Shown: one piece after another, positions 52,634 to 60,460 of the stretch
Numbering within the stretch: position 1 is the stretch's first letter
Layout: every line of letters starts with the position of its first letter
Origin: Burkholderia sp. MS389
GTDB taxonomy: Bacteria; Pseudomonadota; Gammaproteobacteria; Burkholderiales; Burkholderiaceae
NCBI RefSeq assembly: GCF_016899425.1
Contig: NZ_CP045995.1
Span: forward strand, 620,001-684,000
Reading direction: 5' to 3'
Length of the DNA: 64,000 nucleotides
Position numbers and translations under genes: made by a program
The notes under the pieces: model-generated
Databases searched by the model: none
The model's input: the letters and a program-made list of their open reading frames with translations, nothing else
Told to the model about the DNA's origin: nothing

Positions 52634-54112
52634 TCACGCGCCACCCGCGCCCACCCGCTCCGCGATCGTCGACACCATCCGCAACATCGGCTCGAACGCG
52701 TCGGCCGACGTATTGCCGAAGCCGAGCACGAGCCCGTTGCCGGCCCGCGCCGCATCGATCGCGAAACCCGACAGCGGAAACGGCCCGATGCCATGCGCGC
52801 GCGCCGCTTCGACGATCGCGCGATCGCGATAACGCGCCGGCAGCCGCAACGCGAGATGCAGCCCGCACGGGCCGCCCTCGACCTGATGCGGCACGCTCAG
52901 GCTGCTGTCGAGCGCGGCGAGCAGCAAACGCCGCCGGTCGCGATACAGCCGGCGCATCCGCCCGAGATGCCGGCCGTACTCGCCCGTCTCGATGAAATCG
53001 GCCAGCGCGAGCTGCACGTGGCGCGTCCCGCCGCGCAGCATCTCCGGCAGCGCCGGCCGCACGGCGGCCAGCAACGTGTCGGGCAGCACGAGAAAGCCGA
53101 TCCGCAGCGCCGGAAACATCGTCTTGCTGAACGAACCGAGATAGACGACCGGCGAATCGGACGCGAGCCCCTGCATCGCGCCGATCGGCTCGCCGGTGTG
53201 ACGGAATTCGCTGTCGTAGTCGTCCTCGATGATCCACGCGCGATGGCGGCGCGCCGCATCGATCAGCGCGAGCCGGCGCGAGATCGACAGCACGGCGCCG
53301 GTCGGGAACTGGTTCGACGGCGTCGTGTAGACGAGGCGCGGCGGTCGCTCGCGCCAGTCGTCCGGTTCCGCGCGCAGCCCTTCCGCGTCGACCGGCATCG
53401 GCACGACGTCGAGGTCCGCCGCCTGCATCGCGGTGCGCGCGCCGCGATAGCCGGGCTCCTCGACCCACACCGTATCGCCCGGATTCGTCAGCAACTGCGC
53501 GCACAGCGCGATCGCGCCCTGCGCGCCCTCGGTGATCACGATTTGCTCCGGGTCGCAGCGCACGCCGCGCGTGACGGCCAGATGGCGCGCGATCGATTCG
53601 CGCAACGCGGGCTCGCCGAGCGGATCGCCGTACGCCAGCAGGTCGCGGCCCGCGCGGCGCAACGCGCGGTCGATCGCGTGCCGCCACGCGTCCACCGGGA
53701 AATGCGACAGCGCGGGCACGCCCGGCCGGAAACCCTCCGATTCGCCGGTGCCGACGAGGCTCGGGCGAATCCGGCCAAGCCGCTGCGCGACGGCCGGCGG
53801 CGCCGCACGCCGGCGCGGCGGCGTGGGCCGCGACAGCCCGACGACCCGCGTGCCGCGACGGTCCGACTGCAGGAAGCCTTCGGCGACGAGCTGCTCGTAC
53901 ACGGCGGCCGTCGTATTGCGCGACACGCCGAGCGTTTCGGCCAGCGCGCGCGTGCCGGGCAGCCGCGTGCCGGCCGGCATCGCGCCGCCGAGAATCGCGT
54001 CGCGCACGCGGCGCAGCAACTGGCGCTGCAGCGAAGGCGCGCCGGGCGCGCGCGCCAGCGGCGCATCGAGCGGCAGCAACGGCGCGTCGGCGGAAGGAAA
54101 GGCAGTCGTCAT
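52634..54112 (-). CDS. MocR/PdxR-family transcriptional regulator with aminotransferase-like domain
   Basis: 492 residues from the ATG at 54112. A GntR-type winged helix is at about residues 27-95 (QRQLLRRVRDAILGGAMPAGTRLPGTRALAETLGVSRNTTAAVYEQL). The rest is a fold-type I PLP-binding domain: RPGVPALSHFPVDAWRHAI, YGDPLGEPALRESIA, WIIEDDYDSEFR and the PLP lysine in LGSFSKTMFPALRIGF. Such regulators respond to PLP or amine-linked ligands (PdxR, GabR). It is divergent from the double-GNAT gene; 11-bp direct repeats between them at 54195 and 54231 are candidate binding sites. Confidence 0.94.
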   Translation of the reverse strand: MTTAFPSADAPLLPLDAPLARAPGAPSLQRQLLRRVRDAILGGAMPAGTRLPGTRALAETLGVSRNTTAAVYEQLVAEGFLQSDRRGTRVVGLSRPTPPRRRAAPPAVAQRLGRIRPSLVGTGESEGFRPGVPALSHFPVDAWRHAIDRALRRAGRDLLAYGDPLGEPALRESIARHLAVTRGVRCDPEQIVITEGAQGAIALCAQLLTNPGDTVWVEEPGYRGARTAMQAADLDVVPMPVDAEGLRAEPDDWRERPPRLVYTTPSNQFPTGAVLSISRRLALIDAARRHRAWIIEDDYDSEFRHTGEPIGAMQGLASDSPVVYLGSFSKTMFPALRIGFLVLPDTLLAAVRPALPEMLRGGTRHVQLALADFIETGEYGRHLGRMRRLYRDRRRLLLAALDSSLSVPHQVEGGPCGLHLALRLPARYRDRAIVEAARAHGIGPFPLSGFAIDAARAGNGLVLGFGNTSADAFEPMLRMVSTIAERVGAGGA

Positions 54113-54194
54113 CGGAACATTGCAGCGTGAAAGGCGGGAACGGGACGGATGGGCGGTGGCGCACCGGTAAGCGCTCATACGCCTGACGGCCACC

Positions 54195-54241
54195 GCTCAT
54201 GGCACCATAAATTTGCCATACTCTGGCGCTTCTCATGGTAC
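54195..54241 (+). promoter_or_regulatory. direct repeats between MocR regulator and GNAT gene
   Basis: CTCATGGCACC (54195-54205) and CTCATGGTACC (54231-54241) match at 10 of 11 bases and stand 36 bp apart, start to start. MocR proteins such as GabR bind two direct repeats about 34 bp apart, so this fits the family well. A partial palindrome (ATGGCACCAT) overlaps the first repeat. Located in the divergent gap before both genes. Confidence 0.5.
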
Positions 54242-54307
54242 CTCGCCGGGACTACGATCGTCTGCATGCCGGCATGTCGCCGGCCGACAACCGAAGCGAG
54301 ATCGACC

Positions 54308-55510
54308 TTGCCCACGCTCACCAACGCTTTCCAGCAGCCCATCGGCCACCCCGTTCCCGACTGGTCCGCGCGTCCGCGCCCCGAGCGCATCGCGCTCGAA
54401 GGCCGTTACTGCCGACTCGAACCGCTCGACGCCGAGCGCCACGCGGCCGACCTGTACGCCGCCTACGCGCAAGCGCCCGACGGCAGCGACTGGACCTATC
54501 TCGCGCACGGCCCGTACGCCGACGCGTCCAGCTACCGCGACTACGCGCGCGGCGCGCAGGCGAGCGCCGATCCGCTCCACTACACGGTGATCGATCGCGC
54601 CACGGGCCGCGCGGTCGGCACGCTCGCGCTGATGCGCATCGATCCGGCCAACGGCGTGATCGAGGTCGGCTCCGTCACGTTCTCGCCACTGCTCAAGCGC
54701 ACGCCGGTGTCGACGGAAGCGCAGTTCCTGCTGATGAAGTATGCGTTCGACACGCTCGGCTACCGGCGCTACGAATGGAAGTGCGACGACCTGAACGCGC
54801 CGTCGCGCAAGGCGGCTGCGCGCCTCGGCTTCCGCTACGAAGGCACGTTCCGGCAGGCGATCGTCTACCGCAGCCGCAATCGCGACACCGCGTGGTTCTC
54901 GATCATCGACGGCGAATGGCCGGACGTCCGCGCCGCGTTCGACGCGTGGCTCGCCCCGGATAACTTCGACGCCGAAGGCAACCAGCGCCAGTCGCTCACC
55001 GCGATCCGCCACGCGCAAGCCGCCGCGCGCGATGCGGCCAGCCGCGCAAACGACGCCACGCGCGTCACGGTGCGCCCGCTCGTCGCCGCCGACGAAGCCG
55101 CGTGGCGTCCGCTGTGGCAGGGTTACCAGACGTTCTATGACACCGCGCTGAGCGGCGCGGTGTTCGCGACGACCTGGGCGCGCCTGATGGACCCGGCCGA
55201 GCCGATGTTCGTGCTCGGCGCGTTCGACGCGTCCGGTGCGATGGTCGGGATCGTGCATGCGATCTACCACCGCTCGTGCTGGACGGAAGGGCCGTACTGC
55301 TACCTGCAGGACCTGTACACGGCGCCCGACGCGCGCGGGCAAGGCGCGGGCGGCGCGCTGATCGAGGCCGTGTACGAACGGGCCCGCGAAGCCGGCGCGA
55401 GCCGCGTGTACTGGCTCACGCACGAAACCAACACGACCGCACGTGCGCTGTACGACAAGCTCGCGAACAACGCCGGGTTCATCCAGTACCGGCACGATCT
55501 GAAGAAGTAA
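54308..55510 (+). CDS. tandem double GNAT acetyltransferase
   Basis: 400 residues from a TTG at 54308; an ATG at 54266 would add 14 residues. The first GNAT domain (about 20-235) is of the RimJ/RimL type: EGRYCRLEPLDAERHAADLY, GTLALMRIDPANGVIEVGSV, ALMKYAFDTLGYRRYEWKCDDLNAPSRKAAARLGFRYEG. The second (about 245-400) has its own acetyl-CoA loop, DARGQGAGGALIEAVYERA, and ends ALYDKLANNAGFIQYRHDL. Two full acetyltransferase domains in one chain is uncommon. Substrates are unknown, perhaps a ribosomal or small-molecule amine. The MocR gene is divergent. The 3' end overlaps the convergent DUF3331 gene by 32 bp. Confidence 0.88.
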   Translation: MPTLTNAFQQPIGHPVPDWSARPRPERIALEGRYCRLEPLDAERHAADLYAAYAQAPDGSDWTYLAHGPYADASSYRDYARGAQASADPLHYTVIDRATGRAVGTLALMRIDPANGVIEVGSVTFSPLLKRTPVSTEAQFLLMKYAFDTLGYRRYEWKCDDLNAPSRKAAARLGFRYEGTFRQAIVYRSRNRDTAWFSIIDGEWPDVRAAFDAWLAPDNFDAEGNQRQSLTAIRHAQAAARDAASRANDATRVTVRPLVAADEAAWRPLWQGYQTFYDTALSGAVFATTWARLMDPAEPMFVLGAFDASGAMVGIVHAIYHRSCWTEGPYCYLQDLYTAPDARGQGAGGALIEAVYERAREAGASRVYWLTHETNTTARALYDKLANNAGFIQYRHDLKK

Positions 55511-55976
55511 CGTCGTCGCCCGGACGGCGTGCGTCGCCGTCCTCCGGCGCGCCATCACACGCCGAACCGTCCATACCCGACACCGCTGCCGGGTGGATCA
55601 TCTCGTCGCCATTGGCCGGCACGGGCCGCCGCACCGGCCGGAACACCGGCTCGCCCGGCTCGATCGTCTGCCCCGAGAGCGCGCAGCGACCGGGCTGCAA
55701 CGCGACGCGCAGGCGCCAGCGCTGCTCGCCGTAATGACAGCGGCCGCTCTCGACCCATCGCACCAGCAGTGCATCGTCGCCCGCCTCCAGTACCGTGACG
55801 AACAGTTGCGGGCGCAACGGCGACGCCGCGGCCGTCGCGTGCGCCGGAATCGGCGCGAGCGGATGCGCGACCACGCCGTCGCGCGACGGCGGCGCATCGT
55901 CTCCGTCGAGCGTGGACGCGAGCACATCGCACGATCGGTCTTCTTCGCAGATCAGGCTTTCCATGATGTCGAGCAT
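55479..55976 (-). CDS. DUF3331 protein
   Basis: 165 residues from the ATG at 55976; the frame is open back to 56273 but without a ribosome site, so the N-terminus is uncertain. The DUF3331 pattern is visible in LLVRWVESGRCHYGEQRWRLRVALQPGRCALSGQTIEPGEPVFRPVRRP. The two Cys and CxxSGxxI part suggest a small metal-binding or structural fold. The family is largely Burkholderia-specific with no known function. It is convergent with the double GNAT gene and overlaps its last 32 bases. Confidence 0.8.
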   Translation of the reverse strand: MLDIMESLICEEDRSCDVLASTLDGDDAPPSRDGVVAHPLAPIPAHATAAASPLRPQLFVTVLEAGDDALLVRWVESGRCHYGEQRWRLRVALQPGRCALSGQTIEPGEPVFRPVRRPVPANGDEMIHPAAVSGMDGSACDGAPEDGDARRPGDDVTSSDRAGTG

Positions 55977-56200
55977 GCTTGACGGATTTCCGTGCAGGTG
56001 GACCGACGCAGGCGCAGCACTCAGCGCCGCCCCATCGGTTCGCGCCGCAGGAACAGACCGATCGCCGCGCCGGCAGCCGCGCGACGGCGGCATGGCGGCA
56101 TGGCGGCATCGGCCGCGACCGGCGCTTCGGTCATCGTCACCGCCATCGAAGCGGCAGCGTGCAACGGGATGCCTGACGCGAGCGCAATCGGACTGCCGCA

Positions 56201-56231
56201 CATGATACAAATTGAAGTTAACTTCAAGTAA
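56201..56231 (-). promoter_or_regulatory. MerR-type operator and promoter
   Basis: TTGAAGTTAACTTCAA (56211-56226) is a perfect 16-bp palindrome. On the minus strand it sits inside a promoter with -35 TTTACT (56231-56226) and -10 TATCAT (56206-56201) and a 19-bp spacer. A long spacer with a central dyad is the hallmark of MerR-family regulated promoters; the SoxR box shares the central AGTTAACT. The transcript would run leftward toward the DUF3331 gene with a long leader. No MerR gene is in this window. Confidence 0.6.
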
Positions 56232-56347
56232 AGGGGTAGCGTGCGCAACGATCCGTTTCGGCGATGACGACAATGGCCGGCGCGACGCCCGACGGCGTCC
56301 TGATTTAAGCTGTTGGCCTCGCCCCCGACAACGCTGCGCACCTACGC

Positions 56348-57088
56348 ATGCCGACCGCCTCCCCCGCCCCGGCCACGCTGTTTCCGCTCGACGAGGCGTG
56401 GTCCGCCTTCCCGCGCCGCAAGGCGGCCGTACGCGCGTTCATCGCCGGATACTGCGCCGCGCGCGACCGGCGCGATGCGCCGCTGCACGACGGCCCGGAC
56501 GGCCATGTCGTGCAGTTCGACGACGCGATGGGCCGGCCGTTCGAGCATTTCATGATCGAGGGTGCGCCCGTCGCCGGCGCCGGCCCGTTTGCCGTCGGTG
56601 CGTGGATCACGCGCTACGGCGCGGCCCCGCTGCCGCCCGCGCTGCACGGCAGGACGCGCCGGCTGACCGACGAGCACTTCATGGCCGCCGATATCGACGG
56701 GCTGTCCGGCGACGACGCGCTCGCGCGAGCACTCGCCTGCGACACGCCGGACGCCATCGCGGCGTTCAACGCCAGCGGCGTCTTCCCGCCGTTCCAGCCG
56801 AATCCGGCCGCGGTCCTGTTCGCGCACCGCATCGACGGCCAGATCGCGGCCACCGCGCGCTATGGTTTCGCGTCGCCGCGCGATATCGTCGTCGACCGCG
56901 TCGGGACGGCGGACGCATACCGGCGTCGCGGCCTGGCGACGCAGCTGCTCGCCGCGATCGTCGCGCACGCGCGGCACCGCGGTGCGCAGCGCGTATGGCT
57001 CATCTCGACCGAAGCCGGCCAGCCGCTGTACCGCGCTGCGGGATTCACGGCGCTCGCGACGGTTGCCGTCGACGAAGTGCTCGCCTGA
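56348..57088 (+). CDS. GNAT-family N-acetyltransferase
   Basis: 246 residues. The acetyl-CoA binding pattern is present in the C-terminal half: VDRVGTADAYRRRGLATQLLAAIVAHARHRGAQRVWLISTEAGQPLYRAAGF. The N-terminal 130 residues are less typical and may be a substrate domain (AWSAFPRRKAAVRAFIAGYCAARD). No partner gene suggests the substrate. The 371-bp gap before it contains the MerR-type palindrome at 56211. Confidence 0.9.
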   Translation: MPTASPAPATLFPLDEAWSAFPRRKAAVRAFIAGYCAARDRRDAPLHDGPDGHVVQFDDAMGRPFEHFMIEGAPVAGAGPFAVGAWITRYGAAPLPPALHGRTRRLTDEHFMAADIDGLSGDDALARALACDTPDAIAAFNASGVFPPFQPNPAAVLFAHRIDGQIAATARYGFASPRDIVVDRVGTADAYRRRGLATQLLAAIVAHARHRGAQRVWLISTEAGQPLYRAAGFTALATVAVDEVLA

Positions 57089-57118
57089 CTGCGGATCGAG
57101 CAACGCTGCCCGTGGCGG

Positions 57119-57169
57119 TTCGTCTCGCGATTCGTCTCATTGCGCTGAGACGAACGTCCCGGCGTCTCA
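57119..57169 (+). promoter_or_regulatory. activator sites upstream of butanediol dehydrogenase
   Basis: TTCGTCTCA (57131-57139), a six-base spacer TTGCGC, and TGAGACGAA (57146-57154) form a perfect 9-bp dyad. Extra half-sites TTCGTCTC (57119-57126) and GCGTCTCA (57162-57169) flank it. The dyad lies about 190 bp upstream of the start predicted from the sigma-54 promoter at 57305, the usual place for an enhancer-binding protein. AcoR, the acetoin-sensing activator, is a reasonable guess but not proven. Confidence 0.6.
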
Positions 57170-57304
57170 CTCGACTCGCCGCTTCGCTATCGCAGCAAAT
57201 TCGACCCGCCATTTCTTCCGAACCTTTACCGGACGGCGAAAAGCGACATGGTGCAGTGCGCGTACCGGCATCTTCCGACCGCCACGCACAGCCCCGATTC
57301 ACGC

Positions 57305-57319
57305 TGGCCCCGTTCCTGC
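57305..57319 (+). promoter_or_regulatory. sigma-54 promoter of butanediol dehydrogenase
   Basis: TGGCCCC-GTTC-CTGC with GG at 57306-57307 and GC at 57318-57319, exactly 10 bases apart, followed by A. It differs from TGGCACG-N4-TTGC at three positions. Predicted transcription starts near 57331, about 72 bases before the GTG start. This and the upstream dyad together make a sigma-54/enhancer-binding-protein layout likely. Confidence 0.6.
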
Positions 57320-57402
57320 ATACCGGTCGATCGCGCAATCGCGCGACGGGCGCACCGGCAGCGTTGCCGCACGCCCGACGACAACCTGACGGAGACAGCA
57401 AC

Positions 57403-58500
57403 GTGAGTACACCGGCATCGATCACCCCGCCCAGCATGAAAGCCGCCGTCTGGCATGGCCGCCACGACATCCGCGTCGAACAGGTTCCCGTTCCGGAGCG
57501 CCCGCCCGCAGGCTGGGTCACGATCCGCGTGCACTGGTGCGGCATCTGCGGCTCCGACCTGCACGAATACGTCGCCGGGCCGGTGTTCATCCCGGTCGAC
57601 GCGCCGCATCCGCTGACCGGCCTGAAAGGCCAGTGCATCCTCGGCCACGAGTTCAGCGGCGAGATCGCCGAACTCGGTGCGGGCGTGTCGGGCTTCGCGG
57701 TCGGCGACCGCGTGACGGCCGACGCGTGCCAGCATTGCGGCACCTGCTGGTACTGTCGGCACGGGCTGTACAACATCTGCGAGAACCTCGCGTTCACCGG
57801 GCTGATGAACAACGGCGCGTTCGCCGAATACGTGAACGTGCCGGCCGAACTGCTGTACAAGCTCCCCGATAATTTCCCGACCGAGGCCGGCGCGCTGATC
57901 GAACCGCTCGCGGTCGGGCTGCATGCGGTGAAGAAAGCCGGCAACATCGTCGGGCAGACCGTCGTCGTGGTCGGCGCGGGCACGATCGGCCTGTGCACGA
58001 TCATGTGCGCGAAGGCCGCGGGCGCGGGGCGCGTGATCGCGCTGGAGATGTCGGCCGCGCGCAAGCAGAAGGCGCTGGAGGTCGGCGCGAGCGTCGTGAT
58101 CGATCCGAAGACGTCCGACGCGATCGCGGAAGTCAGGGCGCTGACGGGCGGCTACGGCGCCGACGTGTCGTTCGAGTGCATCGGCCACACGACCACCGCG
58201 AAGCTCGCGATCGACGTGATCCGCAAGGCCGGCAAGTCGGTGATGGTCGGCATCTTCGAGGAACCGGCGCCGTTCAACTTCTTCGACATCGTGTCGACCG
58301 AGAAGGAAGTGATCGGCTCGCTCGCGTACAACGGCGAATTCGCGGACGTGATCCGCTTCATCGCGGACGGCCGCATCGACGTGCAGCCGCTCATCACCGG
58401 ACGCATCGCGCTCGGCGACATCGTCACGCGCGGCTTCGAGGAACTGGTCAACCACAAGGACCGCAACGTGAAGATCATCGTCCAGCCGGCCGTCTCCTGA
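57403..58500 (+). CDS. (R,R)-butanediol dehydrogenase / zinc alcohol dehydrogenase
   Basis: 365 residues from the GTG at 57403, with GGAGA 7 bases upstream. It is a medium-chain zinc dehydrogenase: catalytic zinc ligands in WCGICGSDLHEY and GHEFSGEI, structural zinc cysteines in CQHCGTCWYCRHGLYNIC, and the NAD fold VVVVGAGTIGLCTI. The sequence AFAEYVNVPAELLYKLPDNFPTEAGALIEPLAVGLHAV is typical of butanediol dehydrogenase, which interconverts acetoin and 2,3-butanediol. The control region has a sigma-54 promoter and a GTCTC/GAGAC dyad. A GC-rich hairpin (58519-58540) lies 18 bases after the stop. Confidence 0.9.
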   Translation: MSTPASITPPSMKAAVWHGRHDIRVEQVPVPERPPAGWVTIRVHWCGICGSDLHEYVAGPVFIPVDAPHPLTGLKGQCILGHEFSGEIAELGAGVSGFAVGDRVTADACQHCGTCWYCRHGLYNICENLAFTGLMNNGAFAEYVNVPAELLYKLPDNFPTEAGALIEPLAVGLHAVKKAGNIVGQTVVVVGAGTIGLCTIMCAKAAGAGRVIALEMSAARKQKALEVGASVVIDPKTSDAIAEVRALTGGYGADVSFECIGHTTTAKLAIDVIRKAGKSVMVGIFEEPAPFNFFDIVSTEKEVIGSLAYNGEFADVIRFIADGRIDVQPLITGRIALGDIVTRGFEELVNHKDRNVKIIVQPAVS

Positions 58501-58818
58501 CCGCACGGCATGCGCGGCCGCGGCGTCGATTCACGCCGCGCCGCGCAGGCTCGCGTACCGCCAACGCATCCCGATCGACGACGTGCCGCGACACGACACG
58601 ACACCACGGCGCGATCGTGCAGGACGCCCCCGGCCCTGCTGCCGCGTGCGCCGATCAATCCGCCGGCCGCCGCACGCGAGTCCGGCGGATCGCCGTCGCG
58701 GCAGGCGACACCGCAACCGCGCACGATTCTTCGATATACTGGGCCGAACCCTTTTCGGGGCAACAAGGGCAACGGCGCCTTTCGCGCGTCCGCCCCGACC
58801 TGCGTGGACTAGCGCACC
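58501..58818 (+). other. intergenic stretch after butanediol dehydrogenase
   Basis: 318 bp. It holds a GC-rich hairpin, CGCGGCGT (58519-58526) with ACGCCGCG (58533-58540), which may be an RNA-end hairpin without a T-run. A TATACT at 58735-58740 is a fair -10 element for the downstream membrane-protein gene, with no clear -35. No ORF with a ribosome binding site was seen. Confidence 0.45.
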
Positions 58819-59475
58819 GTGAAACCGCGAGCCGGACTGATTCTCGAACTCTTCGTCAACCTCGTGCTGCCCTGGGTGGCCTATCGGGTCGCGCATCCGT
58901 ATTTCGGCGAAACCGGCGCGCTGTACGCGTCGGCGGTTCCGCCGATCGTCTGGTCGATCGTCGAATTCATCCGCTCGCGCCGTGTCGACGCGGTGGCGGC
59001 CATCGTGCTGCTCGGCATCACGCTGTCGATCGTCGGAATGGCGTTCGGCGGCAGCCCGCGCACGCTGCTGATGCGCGAATCGATCGGGTCGGGCACGATC
59101 GGCATCGTGTTCCTGCTGTCGCTGTTCCGCGAACGCCCGCTGATCTACTATCTGGCCCGCGCCACCGTGGCCCGCGAGATGGACGGCGGCGCCGCACACT
59201 TCGAAGCCGTCTGGGACGCGCAGCCGGGCCTGCGGCAGATGCTGCGGCTGATGACGTTCGTGTGGGGCGCCATCATGACGATCGAGATGCTGCTGCGCTG
59301 GTGGATGGTCGTCAACTGGCCGGTCGAGCGCGTGCTCGTCGTGTCGCCGGTCATGGGCTATACGGTGTTTGCCTGCCTGCTGCTGTGGACGTTCTGGTAC
59401 CGACGGCGGATGCGCGTGCGCAACAGCGTCGACATCCCCGGCCGCAGCGGCGTCACCGAGACGGCCGGCCGCTGA
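58819..59475 (+). CDS. VC0807-type integral membrane protein
   Basis: 218 residues from a GTG start (58819) after GCACC. About five or six membrane helices are visible: LILELFVNLVLPWVAY, IVLLGITLSIVGMAFG, ESIGSGTIGIVFLLSL and two C-terminal helices, the last VMGYTVFACLLLWTFWY. It resembles the VC0807 family of small membrane proteins with unknown function. It lies alone, 318 bp after butanediol dehydrogenase. Confidence 0.78.
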   Translation: MKPRAGLILELFVNLVLPWVAYRVAHPYFGETGALYASAVPPIVWSIVEFIRSRRVDAVAAIVLLGITLSIVGMAFGGSPRTLLMRESIGSGTIGIVFLLSLFRERPLIYYLARATVAREMDGGAAHFEAVWDAQPGLRQMLRLMTFVWGAIMTIEMLLRWWMVVNWPVERVLVVSPVMGYTVFACLLLWTFWYRRRMRVRNSVDIPGRSGVTETAGR

Positions 59476-59560
59476 CACGCGGCTGGCCCGTTGCCCGGCG
59501 GCATGTCACGGCGCCTGCTGTATGATGCGCGGCGTCTCGTCCGCCGATCCGTTTCCCGTC

Positions 59561-60427
59561 ATGTCCCTTTCGCTCCTTCCGTGTGCCACGATCTGGATCG
59601 CCCTGTTCGCGGCCGCCGCATTCGCATGGCATCGCCCGCTGCACGGCCTGAGCATCGGCCTCGCCGCGCTCGGCTATGCGGGCGCGCTGGCGTTCGGCCA
59701 GCTTGCGCCGATCACGCTGGCGCCGTTCGCGCTGCTGATCGCGGCCGGCTGGGGCGTGCTGCCCGGGCGCCCGCTCGCGGTGCGCATCGCCGCGCACGTC
59801 GTCTTTGCCGCGCTCGCGATCGCGCTGAGCCTGCACCTGATTCCCGGCTTCCATAATCCGCGCGTGATCGGGCCGATCCGCTTCACGCCGGACGCCGTGC
59901 CGTTCACGATGTACCTGAATTTCGACAAGCCGCTCGTCGGCCTGTGGCTGCTGTGGATGCTGCCGTGGGTCGCCCCCGACGTCGCGCTGTCGCGCGCGCT
60001 GCGCACCGGCGTCGTGGCGGCCGTCGCGACGGCTGCCGCGTGCCTGGTCGGCGCGCTCGCGTTCGGGATGGTCGGCTGGGCGCCCAAATGGCCGCCGTCC
60101 GGCTGGCTGTGGCTCGCGAACAACCTGTTGCTGGTGACGCTCGCCGAGGAAGCGCTGTTCCGCGGCTACGTGCAAGGCGGGCTGACCCGCGTGCTCCGCG
60201 CCTGGTCATGGGGCCCGTGGGTCGCGCTCGCGGCCGGCGCGGTGCTGTTCGGCGCCGCGCATGCGGCCGGCGGCTGGCCATGGATCGTGCTGGGCACGGT
60301 GGCCGGCGTCGGCTACGGGCTCGCGTGGCGGCGCGGCGGCCTGCTCGCCGCCGCGCTCGCGCATGCGGGGCTGAACGTCGTGCACTTCGGCCTGTTCACC
60401 TATCCAATGCTCGCTACCGCGCGGTGA
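59561..60427 (+). CDS. CPBP-family intramembrane metalloprotease (second)
   Basis: 288 residues from the ATG at 59561. About eight to nine hydrophobic helices. The family motifs are EEALFR (Glu196, Glu197, Arg201), FGAAH (His234) and HAGLN (His268, Asn272). The active site lies within the membrane. This protein is different in sequence from the CPBP protein at 50976. It is convergent with the aldo/keto reductase gene ending at 60461. Confidence 0.9.
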   Translation: MSLSLLPCATIWIALFAAAAFAWHRPLHGLSIGLAALGYAGALAFGQLAPITLAPFALLIAAGWGVLPGRPLAVRIAAHVVFAALAIALSLHLIPGFHNPRVIGPIRFTPDAVPFTMYLNFDKPLVGLWLLWMLPWVAPDVALSRALRTGVVAAVATAAACLVGALAFGMVGWAPKWPPSGWLWLANNLLLVTLAEEALFRGYVQGGLTRVLRAWSWGPWVALAAGAVLFGAAHAAGGWPWIVLGTVAGVGYGLAWRRGGLLAAALAHAGLNVVHFGLFTYPMLATAR

Positions 60428-60460
60428 TCGCGCCGACGCCTGTGTCGCCCGCGCCGCCGC

